Below, one piece after another: positions 1 through 7,303 of a stretch of DNA of 24,243 bases. Each line of letters opens with the position of its first letter. The stretch's first letter is position 1. The stretch covers positions 1 to 24,243 of the forward strand of contig CALEFQ010000059.1 in NCBI GenBank assembly GCA_937877125.1, read 5' to 3'. A model generated the notes under the pieces. That model was not told the DNA's origin and searched no databases. It was given only the letters and a program-made list of their open reading frames with translations. The DNA is from an uncultured bacterium. GTDB lineage: Bacteria; Patescibacteriota; CALEFQ01. The translations under genes were made by a program, and so were the position numbers.

Positions 1-399
1 TACGACCGCCCGCTGAGCGAAGCCGTTATTTTATTGGTGCTTTTTGTCTTTTTGCGCTGGCTGGTCAATACGACCGTTTTTGACGTCAAAGATATCAAGG
101 ATGATTCCCGAAAAAAAATTGCCACCTGGCCGGTGCTGATCGGTCCGGGACGGCTGATTTTCTGGCTTAAACTAATTACCCTAGCGTCCGTCATCCCGAT
201 ATTAATAGGGGTTTATTATGAGGTTTTGCCGCCACCGGCTATCTGGCTGATCGGGACCGTGCCTTATACCTTTTATTATTTGGACCGGATCGGTCAAAAA
301 AAGAATGAATCTTTTACTTATAATGTTATAATTGACGGCGAGTTTGTCCTTTGGGCTGTTTTCGCGAACGTGGGATATTATTTTTATGGAAACACTTAA
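1..399 (+). CDS. UbiA-family prenyltransferase, C-terminal part (5' end outside window)
   Basis: The frame is open from base 1 to TAA at 397-399, about 132 residues. UbiA-type enzymes are membrane proteins that transfer a polyprenyl group to an aromatic or other acceptor. The visible part begins just before the second Asp-rich motif: DVKDIKDD about 26 residues in, followed by a Lys/Arg-rich stretch and TWPVLIG, the usual layout of the second Mg-diphosphate site. Three hydrophobic segments follow. The first Asp motif lies upstream of the window, so substrate and exact subfamily cannot be given. The last 14 bases overlap the start of the histidine kinase, which suggests co-transcription and translational coupling. 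The family call is fairly firm; the specific reaction is unknown. Confidence 0.75.
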   Translation, partial: YDRPLSEAVILLVLFVFLRWLVNTTVFDVKDIKDDSRKKIATWPVLIGPGRLIFWLKLITLASVIPILIGVYYEVLPPPAIWLIGTVPYTFYYLDRIGQKKNESFTYNVIIDGEFVLWAVFANVGYYFYGNT

Positions 400-1987
400 T
401 CTCGTCAACCAATTATTCGTGATTCTCATCAGTCTGCTATGCTTATGGCTTGGTTTTTGGGTTTTCTGGGCCGGTCGGCGTAACCGTGTTAATCAGGTTT
501 TTCTAGCCATGACTTGGGCGTTCCTGGGCTGGATAATTTTTGCTTATTTATCGGATCTAGCCGGATCGCCGCTAGCTGTCTTGTGGCTGATACGCCTTTC
601 TTTCGCGGCCATCGCCGCCTCACTGGTGTTCACCTATATTTTTTCGGTTTATTTCCCGGTGGAATCTGCTCACACCCGCTATTTAAAAATAGCTAATTGG
701 GTGGCTGTGATTCTGGGCTCCTCTCTCTTTGCTCTGGCGTTGTTTTCTAATCTATTGGTGGCCGATGTCTATCGCGAGGACTGGGGGACCGGTCCGGTTC
801 TGGGGCCGCTGGGAAATTTTTTCTACGGCGGAGTGGTGGTTTTGGCAGTTTTGCTTCTGGTAAACTTTGTAAAAAAATATTTTACCCTGTCGCGCCAGGA
901 AAAAACTAAGACCTTGTATTTTTTGATCGGCCTTGGAATTATGGTGGCCGCTAATGTTGTTTTTAATGTGATTCTCCCGCTGATCCAGGGCCAGATACAA
1001 TTTTACCAAGTTGGTAATTACTCGGTTATTTTCTTGCTGGGATTCACGGCTTACGCCATGGTGCGTAAAAACCTCTTCGGTATCCGGGTGGTTTTGACCA
1101 CATTGCTGGTCGCTTTGATGGCGATTTTTCTGCTGTTGGACATGATTGTTTTAACCGAAGCTATTTCGGTGATGATTCTAAAGGGCGTGATTCTGGCGGT
1201 TTTTATTTTTTTCGGATACTCCCTGGTAAAAAGCGTTTCCCGCGAAATTCAGTTACGGGAAAAATTAGAAGAAGCCAATCATAAATTGACCAAGCTTGAT
1301 CAGGCTAAATCGGAATTTATCTCGATCGCTTCGCATCAATTGCGCACTCCGCTCAGCGCGATCAAGGGTTATTTGTCGATGGTGATTGGCCGGGATTACG
1401 GACCTGTTCCCGAACCGGTCGCCCGTGTTTTGACCCGCGTTTATAACAGCAATGAGCGTTTGATCTCTTTAGTTAACAATATGCTTAATATTTCCCGGAT
1501 TGAAAGCGGACGGATTCAGTTTGAGCCCCGTCCTCTGCAACTTGAGCCTGTTATCTCTGATGTTTTAACCGAGATCACTCCCGAAGCGCAGGCGCGCCGG
1601 ATCAAGGTAGTTTTTGACCAGTCTCAATCATCAAGCCCGAAAGTCCGGGCTGATGAAAAAATTCTCCACGAAGTTTTGAACAATTTGGTGGATAACGCCG
1701 TCAAATATACTCCGCACGGGCAGGTCACTATTTCCCTAAAACCGGGTCATTCATTTTTGGAAGTCCGTGTCCGGGATACCGGAGTCGGGATCGCGTCGGA
1801 AGACATTCCTCGTCTGTTTAAGAAATTTTCCCGCGGCCATGACGTTTATAACGCTTATACTTCCGGATCCGGTCTGGGCCTCTATGTCGTGAAGCAACTA
1901 ATTGAAATGCATCAAGGTCAGGTTGGTGTGGTCAGCGCCGGGACGGGGCGGGGGAGCACGTTCTGGTTTACCTTGCCATATGCGTGA
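386..1987 (+). CDS. membrane sensor histidine kinase (N-terminal multi-TM region)
   Basis: 533 residues. An in-frame start at 332 would overlap the upstream gene by 68 bases; ATG 386 gives a 14-base overlap and begins just before the first membrane helix. Residues 1 to about 290 hold roughly seven to eight hydrophobic helices, like the 7TM sensor region of some kinases. A short coiled linker leads to the HisKA domain with phospho-acceptor His317 in SHQLRTP. The ATPase domain follows, with N-box around Asn437 (LVDNAVKYTP), G1 box from Asp464 (DTGVGI) and a GSGLGLYVVK G2 box. All catalytic motifs are intact. The ligand is unknown. The receiver-only regulator 63 bp downstream is the likely phosphorylation partner; that pairing is inferred from position. 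Confidence 0.9.
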   Translation: METLNLVNQLFVILISLLCLWLGFWVFWAGRRNRVNQVFLAMTWAFLGWIIFAYLSDLAGSPLAVLWLIRLSFAAIAASLVFTYIFSVYFPVESAHTRYLKIANWVAVILGSSLFALALFSNLLVADVYREDWGTGPVLGPLGNFFYGGVVVLAVLLLVNFVKKYFTLSRQEKTKTLYFLIGLGIMVAANVVFNVILPLIQGQIQFYQVGNYSVIFLLGFTAYAMVRKNLFGIRVVLTTLLVALMAIFLLLDMIVLTEAISVMILKGVILAVFIFFGYSLVKSVSREIQLREKLEEANHKLTKLDQAKSEFISIASHQLRTPLSAIKGYLSMVIGRDYGPVPEPVARVLTRVYNSNERLISLVNNMLNISRIESGRIQFEPRPLQLEPVISDVLTEITPEAQARRIKVVFDQSQSSSPKVRADEKILHEVLNNLVDNAVKYTPHGQVTISLKPGHSFLEVRVRDTGVGIASEDIPRLFKKFSRGHDVYNAYTSGSGLGLYVVKQLIEMHQGQVGVVSAGTGRGSTFWFTLPYA

Positions 1988-1993
1988 TATAAT
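1985..1993 (+). promoter_or_regulatory. possible extended -10 promoter of the response regulator
   Basis: TG-A-TATAAT with the TG at 1985-1986 and TATAAT at 1988-1993, overlapping the stop codon of the kinase. No good -35 is present. It would give the regulator its own transcript starting near 2000. A perfect 6-bp hairpin (GCCTCG 2021-2026, CGAGGC 2033-2038) follows in the leader, 12 bases before the ATG. Confidence 0.4.
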
Positions 1994-2050
1994 GAAGTAA
2001 TGTCACCTTGATAAGTAACCGCCTCGGGGCAACGAGGCTTTAAATTATTT

Positions 2051-2428
2051 ATGAACACGCCCAAATTACTTCTGGTTGAAGATGATCGTGATTTGATTGA
2101 GATGTATGAAACTAAGTTTAAAATGGAGGGTTTTGCCGTGGTGAAGGCGGAAAATGGCCTGGGGGTGCTGGATCTCGTGAAAAAAGAAAAGCCGGTAATT
2201 GTTTTGCTGGACATTGTCATGCCGGAACTGGATGGTTTTCAGGTATTAAAGTCGCTCAAAGCCGACGCGGAAACCAAAGCGGTCCCAGTGATTTTACTCA
2301 CTAATCTCAGCCAAGAAGCGGATATCAAGAAGAGTGCGGAATTAGGCGCGGCGGATTACCTGGTCAAAGCCAATTTCACCCCGAATGAAGTGGCCGCCAA
2401 AGTCAGAAAAATTTTGGACCGAAAATAA
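2051..2428 (+). CDS. single-domain response regulator (CheY-like receiver)
   Basis: 125 residues, the length of one receiver domain with no output domain. The phosphorylation chemistry is complete: acidic pair Asp11/Asp12, phospho-acceptor Asp54 in LLDIVMPELDG, Thr84 in the LLTN strand, and Lys106 in YLVKAN. It should accept phosphate from a histidine kinase, most simply the one ending 63 bp upstream, and act by protein contact rather than by binding DNA. There is no Shine-Dalgarno sequence before the ATG. A small hairpin sits just upstream of the start. The downstream target is not visible in the window. The PrsW-like gene 52 bp later may be in the same transcript. Confidence 0.92.
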   Translation: MNTPKLLLVEDDRDLIEMYETKFKMEGFAVVKAENGLGVLDLVKKEKPVIVLLDIVMPELDGFQVLKSLKADAETKAVPVILLTNLSQEADIKKSAELGAADYLVKANFTPNEVAAKVRKILDRK

Positions 2429-2480
2429 AAACCTGGCCAAAAGGATCTGGCTAGTGACGCTTGGTTTTTAATCAGTAGTT

Positions 2481-3161
2481 ATGCCTTTTATCAATATAAT
2501 CTGGTATATTTTTATTGGTTTTCTCCCGGGGCTGTTCTGGCTCTGGTTTTATTATAAAAAAGACCTGCATCCCGAACCACTGAAATGGTTATTTAAGGTT
2601 TTTGTCTGGGGGATTATGGCGGCAGTTCCGGCGGTGGTTATTGAATTGCTGGCTGACGCCCTCCTGCTTAATTATGTAGATGAAGCCTCTTTGGTTTATA
2701 TCTGCCTGTCGACTTTTTTGGTAGTGGCGCCGGCGGAAGAAGTTATGAAATTTTTGGTGGTTCGGCGCACAGTTTTTAATGAGCCTGTTTTTGACGAAAA
2801 AATTGACGGGGTCATTTACGCCATTGCGGCCGGCTTAGGTTTTGCCACTTTTGAAAACATCTTAGCCGCCATCGGCTCTGGGGAAAATATCGTTATTGCT
2901 CGCGGGATCACGGCCACTTTACTGCACGCCACGGCCGCTGGTTTGATGGGCTATTTTCTAGGCTTGGCGAAATTCCAGCCGAAGCGACGGGGCTGGCTGA
3001 TGGCCGCGGGGTTATTGTCCGCAATTATTGTTCATGGTCTTTATAATTTTGTGATCACCTTGGACTCGGAATTAACCATCCCTTTAATTATCGTCTTGCT
3101 GACCATTGTATATGTGATTCTAGCGATTGGTATCAGAAAAATGAGACGTTTGGAAGTTTGA
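2481..3161 (+). CDS. PrsW-family intramembrane protease-like protein
   Basis: 226 residues with about seven hydrophobic helices. PrsW proteins are membrane metalloprotease-like enzymes; Bacillus PrsW cleaves the anti-sigma factor RsiW. The family marks are present in order: Asp28-x-His-Pro-Glu-Pro (DLHPEP) after the first helix, Glu86-Glu87-x-x-Lys90 (EEVMK), Phe121-x3-Glu125 (GFATFE), His149 in LLHATAAG and a late VHGLYN His. All candidate metal ligands are kept, so it may be active. No sigma or anti-sigma factor is in the window, so the substrate is unknown. No Shine-Dalgarno sequence precedes the ATG. The gene ends with TGA, which shows that UGA is a stop in this genome. Confidence 0.85.
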   Translation: MPFINIIWYIFIGFLPGLFWLWFYYKKDLHPEPLKWLFKVFVWGIMAAVPAVVIELLADALLLNYVDEASLVYICLSTFLVVAPAEEVMKFLVVRRTVFNEPVFDEKIDGVIYAIAAGLGFATFENILAAIGSGENIVIARGITATLLHATAAGLMGYFLGLAKFQPKRRGWLMAAGLLSAIIVHGLYNFVITLDSELTIPLIIVLLTIVYVILAIGIRKMRRLEV

Positions 3162-3207
3162 AGAGGCGATTGTTAATAACCTTTTGGAATCATCCACATT
3201 TTCAGCG

Positions 3208-3235
3208 TTGAAAAATACGCCCCCCCGTGTATAAT
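3208..3235 (+). promoter_or_regulatory. sigma70-type promoter of the Hsp20 gene with a C7 spacer tract
   Basis: -35 TTGAAA at 3208-3213, -10 TATAAT at 3230-3235, spacer 16 bp. The spacer contains seven consecutive C residues (3220-3226). The predicted start near 3242 leaves a leader of about 83 nt. It contains a small GATCC/GGATC hairpin (3257-3261 and 3270-3274). Confidence 0.7.
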
Positions 3236-3324
3236 AAAGGCAAAACTTGTTATGGCGATCCAGGCGACCGGATCCTCGAAACAAATCAAAAATTTAATTT
3301 AGCGCTAACTTTTACCTTAAAACT

Positions 3325-3774
3325 ATGTTTGGTAAAAAAACAAAGGAACAAAACAATATGACCGAAGAAAAAAAGATTATTCCGAAAGCCGCCGGCACTG
3401 ATGAAAAAAAAGAGGAATGGCTAGAGACTCAGGAAGAAACAGAAGGACAGTTGACCCTAGATGTCTTCCAAGACGCCGATAATATTGTTATCAAGTCGAC
3501 GATTGCCGGGGTGCGCCCGGAGGACTTGGATATCTCGATTAATAATGACATGCTGACGATCAAGGGAGAGCGGCGCAAAGAAGAAACCGTAAAAGAAGAC
3601 GATTATTTTTACCAGGAGTGTTACTGGGGCGCTTTTTCCCGGTCGGTGATTTTGCCGATGGAAGTGGAAGCCGACAAAATTGAAGCCCTGCTGAAAGACG
3701 GTGTCTTGACGATAAAGTTGCCGAAATCGCGCAAAGCCAAGGCGCGGAAAATCCAGGTTAAGGCTGGCATGTAA
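3325..3774 (+). CDS. small heat-shock protein, Hsp20/alpha-crystallin family
   Basis: 149 residues, typical for the family. Hsp20 proteins are ATP-independent chaperones that hold unfolding proteins in the cytoplasm. A Lys/Glu-rich N-terminal arm of about 40 residues precedes the alpha-crystallin domain (about 43-140). Recognisable elements are LTLDVFQD, the GVRPEDLDISI strand, LTIKGER, the aromatic YWGAFSRSVILP segment and the hallmark GVLTIKLPK. A short C-terminal tail carries an I-x-V motif (IQV), the usual oligomer contact. ATG 3325 lacks a Shine-Dalgarno sequence. The in-frame ATG at 3358 has AAGGA about 10 bases upstream and is a possible alternative start. The gene has its own promoter and terminator and sits directly before clpC, forming a heat-shock pair. 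Confidence 0.93.
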   Translation: MFGKKTKEQNNMTEEKKIIPKAAGTDEKKEEWLETQEETEGQLTLDVFQDADNIVIKSTIAGVRPEDLDISINNDMLTIKGERRKEETVKEDDYFYQECYWGAFSRSVILPMEVEADKIEALLKDGVLTIKLPKSRKAKARKIQVKAGM

Positions 3775-3793
3775 TTCCTGTAATTTTCGCCTC

Positions 3794-3825
3794 AGGGAGC
3801 TGGGTTATCGCTCGGCTCCCTTTTT
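3794..3825 (+). terminator. intrinsic terminator after Hsp20
   Basis: 11-bp stem (AGGGAGCTGGG 3794-3804 with CTCGGCTCCCT 3811-3821, two G-U pairs), 6-nt loop, then T5 at 3821-3825. Confidence 0.85.
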
Positions 3826-3922
3826 GATGGTTCTAAAAACCTGGTTGGTAGTATGATCCTGAATCAAGATTAAAGCAGCTAACAGCGCAAGGACAGGCTT
3901 AAAAAGGAGTTTTTCTAGCTAT
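3826..3922. other. gap between the Hsp20 terminator and the clpC promoter
   Basis: No ORF with a credible start, no tRNA-like fold and no clear repeat seen. An AAAAAGGAG at about 3901-3909 resembles a Shine-Dalgarno sequence but no start codon follows at a usable distance. Confidence 0.5.
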
Positions 3923-3951
3923 TTGACAAAAAATAAAAAGCGCTTTATATT
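3923..3951 (+). promoter_or_regulatory. clpC promoter
   Basis: -35 TTGACA (3923-3928), 17-bp spacer, -10 TATATT (3946-3951). An overlapping TATAAT at 3951-3956 has a 22-bp spacer and is less likely. The CIRCE operator starts right after the -10, so a bound repressor would cover the transcription start. Confidence 0.75.
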
Positions 3952-3955
3952 ATAA

Positions 3956-3982
3956 TTAGCACTCACGTATCGAGAGTGCTAA
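3956..3982 (+). promoter_or_regulatory. CIRCE operator (HrcA-binding site)
   Basis: TTAGCACTC-N9-GAGTGCTAA, a full match to the CIRCE consensus with a 9-base spacer (3965-3973). Known from the family: HrcA binds CIRCE and represses heat-shock genes, classically groESL and dnaK and in some bacteria clp genes. Its position over the clpC start region indicates HrcA repression of clpC. No hrcA gene is in the window. Confidence 0.95.
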
Positions 3983-3999
3983 TAACCTCAAGCGGCAAC

Positions 4000-4061
4000 A
4001 AATAAGATTTAAGACTGAAGAAATAATCTTAAATCTTAAATCTTATTTCTTATATCTTAGT
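4000..4061 (+). repeat. heptamer array and 15-bp inverted repeat in the clpC leader
   Basis: Five tandem 7-mers of form TCTTANN run from 4027 to 4061 (TCTTAAA twice, then TCTTATT, TCTTATA, TCTTAGT). An oppositely oriented pair lies at 4000-4014. The 15 bases at 4000-4014 are perfectly complementary to 4034-4048, so the transcript leader can form a long A/U hairpin just upstream of the start codon at 4074. Confidence 0.85.
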
Positions 4062-4073
4062 TTTTACTTTCTT

Positions 4074-6785
4074 ATGTTATGCCAATCTTGCGGGTCTAGG
4101 CCCGCGACGGTCAAAATCAGGCAAACTATCAACGGGCGTCCCAGCGAGGTCCATTTATGCTACACCTGCGCCCAGCAACATAATGTTTTCGGTGGCGGCG
4201 CTCGTTCGCTATTTGATAATTTTTTCGGCGGCTCCACCGGCGGTGATCCTTTTTTTGGCGACGCTATCGGGCGCAGTTATCGTCCGCGCCAGGAGATAAA
4301 CCTGGTTGATTACTTTTCGGAGCGAGCCAAAAAAGTCGTTTCCAGCGCCGCGCAAAAAGCAAATGAGATCGGAGCCAAGACGGTCGACACCGAGCATTTG
4401 CTTTGGGGTGTCAGTGAAGAGGAAGAGATGGGCCAAAAGTTATTGTCCAAGCTGGGCATCAAGACAAACGAACTGCAAGGCTATCTGGATGAGAACATGC
4501 CGTCTTCGGAAAAAGAAGAGGAAGACGAACCGGTCGAGGAAAAAATGCAAATGGTTGATTTTACCCCGCGTGCCAAAAAAGTTTTTGAATTGGCTTTTCG
4601 GCTCTCCCGCGAGCTGGGGCACCAATATATCGGCTCGGAACACATCTTATTGGGCTTGATCGCCGAGGGAGAAGGCATGGCCGCGCAGACGCTTCAAAAA
4701 TACGGCATTACCTTGGAAAAAGCCCAAAAGGCCGTGGCCGGCGCCGTCGGCTTAGGTAAAAAAGAGGCGGGTGGCCCTAAAACGGAAAGCCAGACCCCGA
4801 CTCTCGACAAGTACAGCCGCGATTTGACCGACATGGCCAAGGAAGGCAAGCTCGATCCGGTGATTGGGCGGGCCAAAGAAGTCGCCCGGGTCATTCAGGT
4901 TTTATCGCGACGGACAAAAAATAACCCGGTTCTGATCGGGGAGCCGGGGGTCGGCAAGACCGCGATTGCCGAAGGTTTGGCCCAGCGCATCATAGCCAAT
5001 AATATTCCCGAGACCCTCAAAGACAAGCGGGTGGTGGCCTTGGATATTTCCGGGATGGTAGCCGGCACCAAATACCGCGGTGAATTCGAAAAACGGCTGA
5101 AAAAGTCTTTGGAAGAAATCGAAGCGACCAAAGGCAAGATAGTTCTATTTATCGACGAACTTCATACCCTGGTCGGAGCAGGCGGTTCAGAAGGGGCTAT
5201 CGACGCTTCGAATATCCTGAAACCGGCTTTAGCGCGGGGACAATTGCAGGCCATCGGGGCGACGACCCTGAATGAATACAAAAAATATATCGAAAAGGAT
5301 GCGGCCTTTGAGCGCCGTTTCCAGCCGGTTCTAGTCGACGAGCCGACGGTCAACGACACCATTGCCATTCTTCGAGGATTACGTGATAAGTACGAAGCCC
5401 ACCACAAAACAACTATTTCCGATGAGGCAATCGTGGCCGCGGCTTCTCTGTCGGCCCGATATATTAAAGACCGTTTTCTACCCGATAAGGCGATTGATCT
5501 AATTGACGAGGCGGCTTCCAAAATCAGGATCCAATCGCTGGAAGCGCCGGTGGAACTCAAGAAACTGGAAAAGCAGATCCGAGATGCGGAAAAAGAACGG
5601 CAAGCGGCCCAACGCAACCGCCGAAAAGTAGCCGAGCTGACCAAAAGCATCAAAAAAATGGCCGAGCGTCGGAAAGAGCTGGATGTGACTTGGCGCAAGG
5701 ACAAAGCGACCGGCCAGCCGACTGTTTTGGCTAGTGATATTGAAAAACTGGTTTCGGAATGGACCGGTATCCCGGTCGCCCAACTGGCTGAAGAAGAAGT
5801 CAATAAGCTTTTGAAATTGGAAGAGCGGTTGCACCAGCGGGTGATCGGGCAAAATGCCGCCGTCAAGGCGGTGGCGGAAGCGGTGCGCCGCGGTCGCGCC
5901 GGACTCAAAGATCCCGCCCGTCCCATCGGCTCGTTCATTTTCCTCGGTCCGACCGGAGTTGGCAAAACCGAGCTGGCCAAGGCACTGGCCGAACAGGTTT
6001 TCGGCAGCGAGGAAGCGATGATCCGGATTGATATGTCTGAATATATGGAGTCGCACTCGGTCGCCAAATTAACCGGTTCACCTCCCGGTTATGTCGGCCA
6101 TGAAGAAGGCGGCCAGCTGACGGAAAAGGTTCGCCGCAAGCCGTATAGCGTAATTTTACTGGACGAAATAGAAAAAGCCCATCCCGACGTTTTCAATATC
6201 TTGCTTCAGATACTTGATGACGGCCGGCTGACTGACGCCAAGGGGCGCACGGTGGATTTCAAAAACACGATTATCATCGCCACCAGCAATATCGGGTCGC
6301 AGAAAATTCAGGACGCAACTGGTAAAAAAATTGGCTTTGAAGACGGCACCAAGGGCAAGTCTTTGTCCAAAGAAGAACTGCGCGAAGAACTAATGGAAGA
6401 TTTGAAAAAAACTTTCCGGCCGGAGTTTCTTAACCGGGTGGACGAGGTGATTATTTTTGAGGCCCTGTCCCGGGCCGATATCCGGCGAATTGTCGACCTG
6501 TTGGTGGCGGAAGTCCAGCGCCTATTGCGCGGTCAGGATATCGGCTTGGAATTAAACGAAAAGGCCAAGGAAAAAATCGCCGCGGAAGGTTTTGACCCGA
6601 TGTTTGGCGCCCGGCCCCTCAAGCGCCTGATCCAAAAGAAAATCGAAAACCCATTGTCGTTACTTTTACTGGAAGGTAAATACCGGAGCGGGGATCGGGT
6701 TGAGGTCGCTGTCAAAAACAATGAATTCGTCTTTGAAAAGGGCAAGACAAAAAAGAAAGGAAAAGAGCAAGCGGTGACCGCCTAG
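4074..6785 (+). CDS. clpC: ClpC-type AAA+ unfoldase with an N-terminal McsA-like zinc finger
   Basis: 903 residues, about 80 longer than ordinary ClpC. The extra part is an N-terminal zinc finger with Cys3, Cys6, Cys29 and Cys32. It resembles the N-terminus of McsA, including the [10 protein letters not shown] segment. Then come two Clp_N repeats (about 79-145 and 163-225), AAA1 with Walker A GEPGVGKT (289-296) and Walker B Asp361-Glu362, a coiled M-domain (about 490-540), and AAA2 with Walker A GPTGVGKT (625-632) and Walker B Asp697-Glu698. An IGF loop at 753-755 matches the ClpP-docking loop, so it should feed unfolded proteins to ClpP in the cytoplasm. Expression is under CIRCE. There is no Shine-Dalgarno sequence; ATG 4074 is chosen because it begins the zinc finger. 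No ctsR, mcsA or mcsB genes are adjacent. Confidence 0.95.
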   Translation: MLCQSCGSRPATVKIRQTINGRPSEVHLCYTCAQQHNVFGGGARSLFDNFFGGSTGGDPFFGDAIGRSYRPRQEINLVDYFSERAKKVVSSAAQKANEIGAKTVDTEHLLWGVSEEEEMGQKLLSKLGIKTNELQGYLDENMPSSEKEEEDEPVEEKMQMVDFTPRAKKVFELAFRLSRELGHQYIGSEHILLGLIAEGEGMAAQTLQKYGITLEKAQKAVAGAVGLGKKEAGGPKTESQTPTLDKYSRDLTDMAKEGKLDPVIGRAKEVARVIQVLSRRTKNNPVLIGEPGVGKTAIAEGLAQRIIANNIPETLKDKRVVALDISGMVAGTKYRGEFEKRLKKSLEEIEATKGKIVLFIDELHTLVGAGGSEGAIDASNILKPALARGQLQAIGATTLNEYKKYIEKDAAFERRFQPVLVDEPTVNDTIAILRGLRDKYEAHHKTTISDEAIVAAASLSARYIKDRFLPDKAIDLIDEAASKIRIQSLEAPVELKKLEKQIRDAEKERQAAQRNRRKVAELTKSIKKMAERRKELDVTWRKDKATGQPTVLASDIEKLVSEWTGIPVAQLAEEEVNKLLKLEERLHQRVIGQNAAVKAVAEAVRRGRAGLKDPARPIGSFIFLGPTGVGKTELAKALAEQVFGSEEAMIRIDMSEYMESHSVAKLTGSPPGYVGHEEGGQLTEKVRRKPYSVILLDEIEKAHPDVFNILLQILDDGRLTDAKGRTVDFKNTIIIATSNIGSQKIQDATGKKIGFEDGTKGKSLSKEELREELMEDLKKTFRPEFLNRVDEVIIFEALSRADIRRIVDLLVAEVQRLLRGQDIGLELNEKAKEKIAAEGFDPMFGARPLKRLIQKKIENPLSLLLLEGKYRSGDRVEVAVKNNEFVFEKGKTKKKGKEQAVTA

Positions 6786-6786
6786 G

Positions 6787-6828
6787 AAGATCTAAGATCT
6801 AAGATCTAAGGTTTAAGAAATAAGAATA
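6787..6828 (+). repeat. heptamer array after clpC
   Basis: Six consecutive 7-mers beginning with AAG: AAGATCT three times (6787-6807), then AAGGTTT, AAGAAAT and AAGAATA. It starts one base after the clpC stop codon (6783-6785) and ends just before the terminator stem. Confidence 0.85.
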
Positions 6829-6830
6829 AA

Positions 6831-6860
6831 AAAAGTCCTCTGCGTTGGCAGGGGACTTTT
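6831..6860. terminator. bidirectional terminator between convergent clpC and the 82-aa gene
   Basis: 13-bp stem (6831-6843 with 6848-6860, one G-U pair) and GTTG loop. The stem ends in TTTT on the plus strand, and an A-run precedes it that reads as a T-run on the minus strand. It can end both clpC (+) and the gene at 6889-7137 (-). Confidence 0.85.
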
Positions 6861-6888
6861 GGGGTGGCGACGCGTAAGGCGAGTTTTC

Positions 6889-7137
6889 TTATTCCGTATC
6901 TTTCGGCGGGTCGACCAGTGGTCCTGGTTTCACTCCGTAAGCGGCGTCGGTGACCGGTTGGGCCCGCCGGGTTCCGATCTCGCCCCAGGTCACGTCAAAG
7001 GTGAGATGTCCGCATTCGGGGAATTCTTCAATCAACTGCTGGCAGGCGTTGGCGAGATTTACGGCCTCACGGATCAAATAGCCGTACTTTCCCGTGGTGG
7101 TCCCTAAATCAAGAAAAAAGTACCACTTAAGCGTCAT
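6889..7137 (-). CDS. small hypothetical protein, 82 aa
   Basis: I do not recognise this protein. The minus-strand reading is supported by a consensus Shine-Dalgarno AAGGAGG seven bases before the ATG at 7137 and by a promoter at 7180-7207 on the same strand. A plus-strand frame of the same length (6859-7107) has neither. The product has a hydrophobic/aromatic N-terminus (MTLKWYFFLDLG), a central helix-like region with two Cys, and a Pro-rich acidic tail (PGPLVDPPKDTE). There is no signal peptide and no clear domain. It lies downstream of the HTH-GHKL operon but is separated from it by a terminator, so it is a separate unit in the same Shine-Dalgarno-rich island. Function unknown. Confidence 0.65.
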   Translation of the reverse strand: MTLKWYFFLDLGTTTGKYGYLIREAVNLANACQQLIEEFPECGHLTFDVTWGEIGTRRAQPVTDAAYGVKPGPLVDPPKDTE

Positions 7138-7179
7138 GAGTGTTCCTCCTTTTTAAGTTATTTCTCAAACGGTCGTGTT

Positions 7180-7207
7180 ATTGTAATCAAGCTAGCTAAA
7201 AAGTCAA
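7180..7207 (-). promoter_or_regulatory. promoter of the 82-aa gene
   Basis: On the minus strand: -35 TTGACT (7207-7202), 16-bp spacer, -10 TACAAT (7185-7180). Predicted start near 7173, about 36 nt before the ATG. Confidence 0.6.
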
Positions 7208-7258
7208 GGCGGGGGACTCGCATTTACCAGGATCAAGCCAGCTTGTTGCTCAAAATTA

Positions 7259-7284
7259 AAACCCCAGTTTTTCAACTGGGGTTT
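7259..7284 (-). terminator. terminator of the HTH-GHKL operon
   Basis: Perfect 11-bp stem (AAACCCCAGTT 7259-7269 with AACTGGGGTTT 7274-7284), 4-base loop. On the minus strand it is followed by TTTTAATTTT. It lies 20 bp past the stop of the ATPase gene. Confidence 0.85.
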
Positions 7285-7303
7285 CAGAAGATTTAATTGA
7301 CGG

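Noticed and set aside
5162..6067. 301-codon minus-strand open frame inside clpC
   Set aside because: It is antisense to the conserved AAA+ domains, which show full motif conservation in the plus frame. Its product is Ser/Ala/Arg-rich with no domain.
6859..7107. 82-codon plus-strand frame opposite the small minus gene
   Set aside because: It starts at the terminator, has no ribosome site and no promoter. The minus strand has both.
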